Of a stretch of 7,784 nucleotides of DNA, positions 5,861-7,784 are shown piece by piece. The position numbers were made by a program, and so were the translations under genes. This DNA comes from a bacterium. Its GTDB lineage: Bacteria > Bdellovibrionota > FAC87 > UBA2466. Numbering within the stretch: the first letter of the stretch is position 1; every line of letters starts with the position of its first letter. The stretch covers positions 1-7,784 of the forward strand of contig JAIEOG010000266.1 of assembly GCA_019750655.1 (NCBI GenBank), written 5' to 3'. The notes below the pieces were generated by a model, which saw nothing but the letters and a program-made list of their open reading frames with translations, did not search any database and was not told where the DNA came from.

Positions 5861-6495
5861 GCGCCGTCGAAGAAAACATTGCGCGTCTGCGTGAGCGAGT
5901 GCCGGCGCATGTGCGGATAATGGGCGTCGTAAAAAAACAGCCCGTTGAGAAAATTCAAGCAGCAATCCGCTCGGGCGTTACGCTACTCGGAGTGAACTAC
6001 GCGCAAGAAGGCGAAGCCCTTCAAGCAACGTGCCCCGCTGCGCACTGGCATTTCATTGGGCATATCCAGAGCCGTAAGACGAAGTACTTGCTGCAATACG
6101 AACAAGTCCAAAGCCTCGACCGTCTCGACATCGCCGAAGATCTCAACCAGCGCGCACTCGCACTAAACAAGACCCTCGACGTCTTAGTGCAGATCAATAT
6201 CGGGGACGAACAAACTAAGTCGGGAATCGCCCTCGAAGAACTTGAGCCCTTTGCGGAAGCATTGGGGAAGCTTCCAGGCCTACGGTGCCGCGGCTTAATG
6301 GTTCTGCCACCCCCTTTAGAGCCTGTGGAAAAGCGGCGCCCCTTTTTTCAGAAGGCACGGCGCGCCCTGGAGCGCTTTGACGCCTTGGGTTGGGATCAGC
6401 TTTCGATGGGAACATCCGAAGACTTTCAGATCGCGGTCGATGAAGGCGCCACTATCATTCGATTGGGGACAGTTCTCTTCGGTCCGCGCGCGTGA
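5857..6495 (+). CDS. yggS: YggS-family PLP homeostasis protein
   Basis: YggS/PLPBP proteins bind pyridoxal 5'-phosphate without known catalysis and help control its level and amino-acid balance in the cytoplasm. The 212-residue product has the alanine-racemase-like barrel motifs: GVVKKQP (23-29) with the expected Schiff-base lysine K26, VNYAQEG (46-52), WHFIGHIQSRKTKYL (64-78), VLVQINIGDEQTKSG (109-123), RGLMVLPP, LSMGTSEDFQIAV (182-194) and the phosphate-binding IRLGTVLFGPR. It is shorter than the usual 230 or so residues because the segment before the first strand is reduced. The common GENY reads GVNY. The ATG at 5857 overlaps the maf stop. An open upstream ATG at 5737 would add 40 residues that are only maf read in another frame, so I reject it. 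In Firmicutes the homologue (ylmE) also lies in a division cluster near divIVA. Confidence 0.95.
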   Translation: MSAVEENIARLRERVPAHVRIMGVVKKQPVEKIQAAIRSGVTLLGVNYAQEGEALQATCPAAHWHFIGHIQSRKTKYLLQYEQVQSLDRLDIAEDLNQRALALNKTLDVLVQINIGDEQTKSGIALEELEPFAEALGKLPGLRCRGLMVLPPPLEPVEKRRPFFQKARRALERFDALGWDQLSMGTSEDFQIAVDEGATIIRLGTVLFGPRA

Positions 6496-6522
6496 TAAAA
6501 ATAGCAAAACAAGGGGGCGGGC

Positions 6523-7041
6523 ATGGCACAGGGGAATTGGACACCAGAAGAAATCAAAGCGCAGAACTTTCGCGGCAGCGCATTCGGCTACGCCCGCAAA
6601 GAAGTGCAGGAGTTTCTAAACGAGATCTCCAAACTCACCGCGCAATTGACGGCTGAAAACACCAACCTCTCACGGCGCGTGCTGGACTTGGAGAAAGAAC
6701 TGCACCAATGGCGTCTGCGCGAGCAGGAAATGTCGGAAACACGCGCACGCATCGTTGAAGAAGCGCAAGCCACTCGTGAAAAGGCACGCACCGAGGCCGA
6801 GCACCTCATGTCGGAGACGGAAAATAAGGCTGATGAAATCCGCCAGCGTACCGAAAACTGGTTGGAAGAAGTGATCGCCCGCGTGGAAGAGACGCAGCGG
6901 CAAAAACGCAACTTCATGACGGCGTTCCGCTCGGCACTGGATAGCCACTACGAGCTTCTCAACACCGAAGACTCCCAGGAACAGCCGCTGACGGCTGGAC
7001 TGACGGATGTTTTGCGCTCGACGCCCCCGCCGCGCAATTAA
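6523..7041 (+). CDS. divIVA: DivIVA-domain coiled-coil protein
   Basis: DivIVA proteins bind curved membrane at poles and septa and recruit partners for division, growth or chromosome placement. The 172-residue product has the N-terminal DivIVA motif: TPEEIKAQNFRGSAFGYARKEVQEFLNEI at about 7-35, in which F16, the GY pair (22-23), EV (27-28) and FL (31-32) match the family. A long coiled coil rich in Glu, Arg, Gln and Ala follows (about 34-145), then a short proline-ended tail. The membrane-inserting Phe-Arg of the B. subtilis loop appears replaced by Ala-Phe (A20, F21). The ATG is preceded by AAGGGGG and starts 27 bases after yggS in the same operon. The stop overlaps that of the converging gene. 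The family call rests mainly on the N-terminal motif; partners cannot be told from the sequence. Confidence 0.9.
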   Translation: MAQGNWTPEEIKAQNFRGSAFGYARKEVQEFLNEISKLTAQLTAENTNLSRRVLDLEKELHQWRLREQEMSETRARIVEEAQATREKARTEAEHLMSETENKADEIRQRTENWLEEVIARVEETQRQKRNFMTAFRSALDSHYELLNTEDSQEQPLTAGLTDVLRSTPPPRN

Positions 7042-7766
7042 AGAGCTTCGAGGATCTTAAGATCGGCCGTACGTAGCCATCCCGCGAAGGGTGCCGTGAT
7101 TCGGACGTATTCCCCGGATGTTTCGGCCAGCGCCACGAGTACGCCGCCGGGTAATTCAGCGAGTTTCTTTTGCGCATCAGGGACGGCTTCGGACTGCAGG
7201 GGAACGGCCGATTGCACAACAGCGTAGCGCGGAAGAAAATCGCGGCCGTAATAAACCGCTGCGCACAGGGCCACTGGCAACACTGCCCAACCCAAGGCCA
7301 CGCGCTTTCTCCACAGACCTCCGAAAAGAATCAACCAAAGCGCCATACTCCCCAGCCACCAGAGCACGGATGTGCGAAAGAAAGGCGAGAGCCGGAAACG
7401 CCAATCTTGTGAAACCGCGTTTTGAATGAGCAGATGGTATTGGATGCGCGATAAGGAAGGGCTCAACCAAGCGACCTCCCAAGGCCAACCCAAAGCGGCA
7501 CTCGTGGTGAGGTGGTAGGCCGCCGGGCCCCAAAGGCTTTGGCCAGCGTAAGCAAGTCCGAGATTGTGGTGTAGTTCGGCGGAGTATTCGCGTTCGGGCC
7601 CTTGGCGTTTTTCAGTGCGCCACGCCGTGAAAAGCTCAACGGCTTGGGCAGACTTGCCCGCCTCCAATGCCTCGACACCCGATTCCCAAAGCGGATCGGT
7701 GGCGGCATGGCCAGAAAAGCCAGTGAGAAAAACCAGAAGGCAAAGCCGTCCAAACACACGCGCCAT
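7038..7766 (-). CDS. BatE-like membrane protein with TPR and SH3-like domains
   Basis: The 242-residue product starts with a signal peptide (about 1-21, GFSGHA before the likely cut). TPR-like helices follow (about 25-95; EALEAGKSAQAVELF and HHNLGLAYAGQSLWGPAAYHL). Two membrane segments lie at about 132-150 and 156-172. The C-terminal part (about 180-240) looks like a bacterial SH3 domain, with VLVALAETSGEYVRI and GWLRTADL. This order (signal, TPR, membrane, SH3) matches BatE of the Bat aerotolerance clusters, but no other bat genes are visible here; they may lie beyond the right edge. The start ATG is 18 bases from the window end, so its promoter cannot be judged. It converges on divIVA and shares TTAA with its stop. 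The role is probably in the envelope, but the exact function is unknown. Confidence 0.8.
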   Translation of the reverse strand: MARVFGRLCLLVFLTGFSGHAATDPLWESGVEALEAGKSAQAVELFTAWRTEKRQGPEREYSAELHHNLGLAYAGQSLWGPAAYHLTTSAALGWPWEVAWLSPSLSRIQYHLLIQNAVSQDWRFRLSPFFRTSVLWWLGSMALWLILFGGLWRKRVALGWAVLPVALCAAVYYGRDFLPRYAVVQSAVPLQSEAVPDAQKKLAELPGGVLVALAETSGEYVRITAPFAGWLRTADLKILEAL

Positions 7767-7784
7767 GGGGCGATATTACTCCGG

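Overview
The window is a compact stretch of bacterial chromosome with ten protein genes, very short gaps and no RNA genes, insertion sequences or CRISPR arrays that I can see. The gene mix suggests a Gram-negative from the Bdellovibrionota or the former delta-proteobacteria: a CarD/CdnL-type RNA polymerase regulator heading an ispD-ispF-cysS cluster, a DivIVA protein next to YggS, and a BatE-like TPR/SH3 membrane protein. This assignment is inferred from gene content and is not proven.

Left part, minus strand (about 249-5018): reading from right to left, a candidate promoter near 5054-5081 drives carD, ispD, ispF and cysS. These are packed with a 13-base gap, a 37-base overlap and a 1-base overlap, so they look like one transcription unit. 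Two steps of the MEP isoprenoid pathway (IspD and IspF) are thus tied to cysteinyl-tRNA synthesis and to a regulator of housekeeping promoters. After a 101-base gap comes a pair overlapping by 4 bases: a LysM-domain protein with no signal peptide and a glycine-rich hydrophobic C-terminal hairpin, followed by a small membrane protein. This pair looks like an effector and its immunity protein, and is the least ordinary part of the window. Bases 1-248 hold no supportable gene.

Middle (5019-5245): a divergent intergenic region with a promoter for each direction and an AT-rich element whose 17-base core recurs at 94-110 with one mismatch.

Right part, plus strand (5246-7041): maf, yggS and divIVA form a second operon that joins a nucleotide pyrophosphatase, a PLP-homeostasis protein and a coiled-coil cell-pole/division protein. 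A BatE-like gene on the minus strand (7038-7766) converges on divIVA, and the two stop codons share the four bases TTAA.

No convincing rho-independent terminator was found. Three genes use non-ATG starts: GTG for the LysM gene, and TTG for ispF and probably for the small membrane gene.
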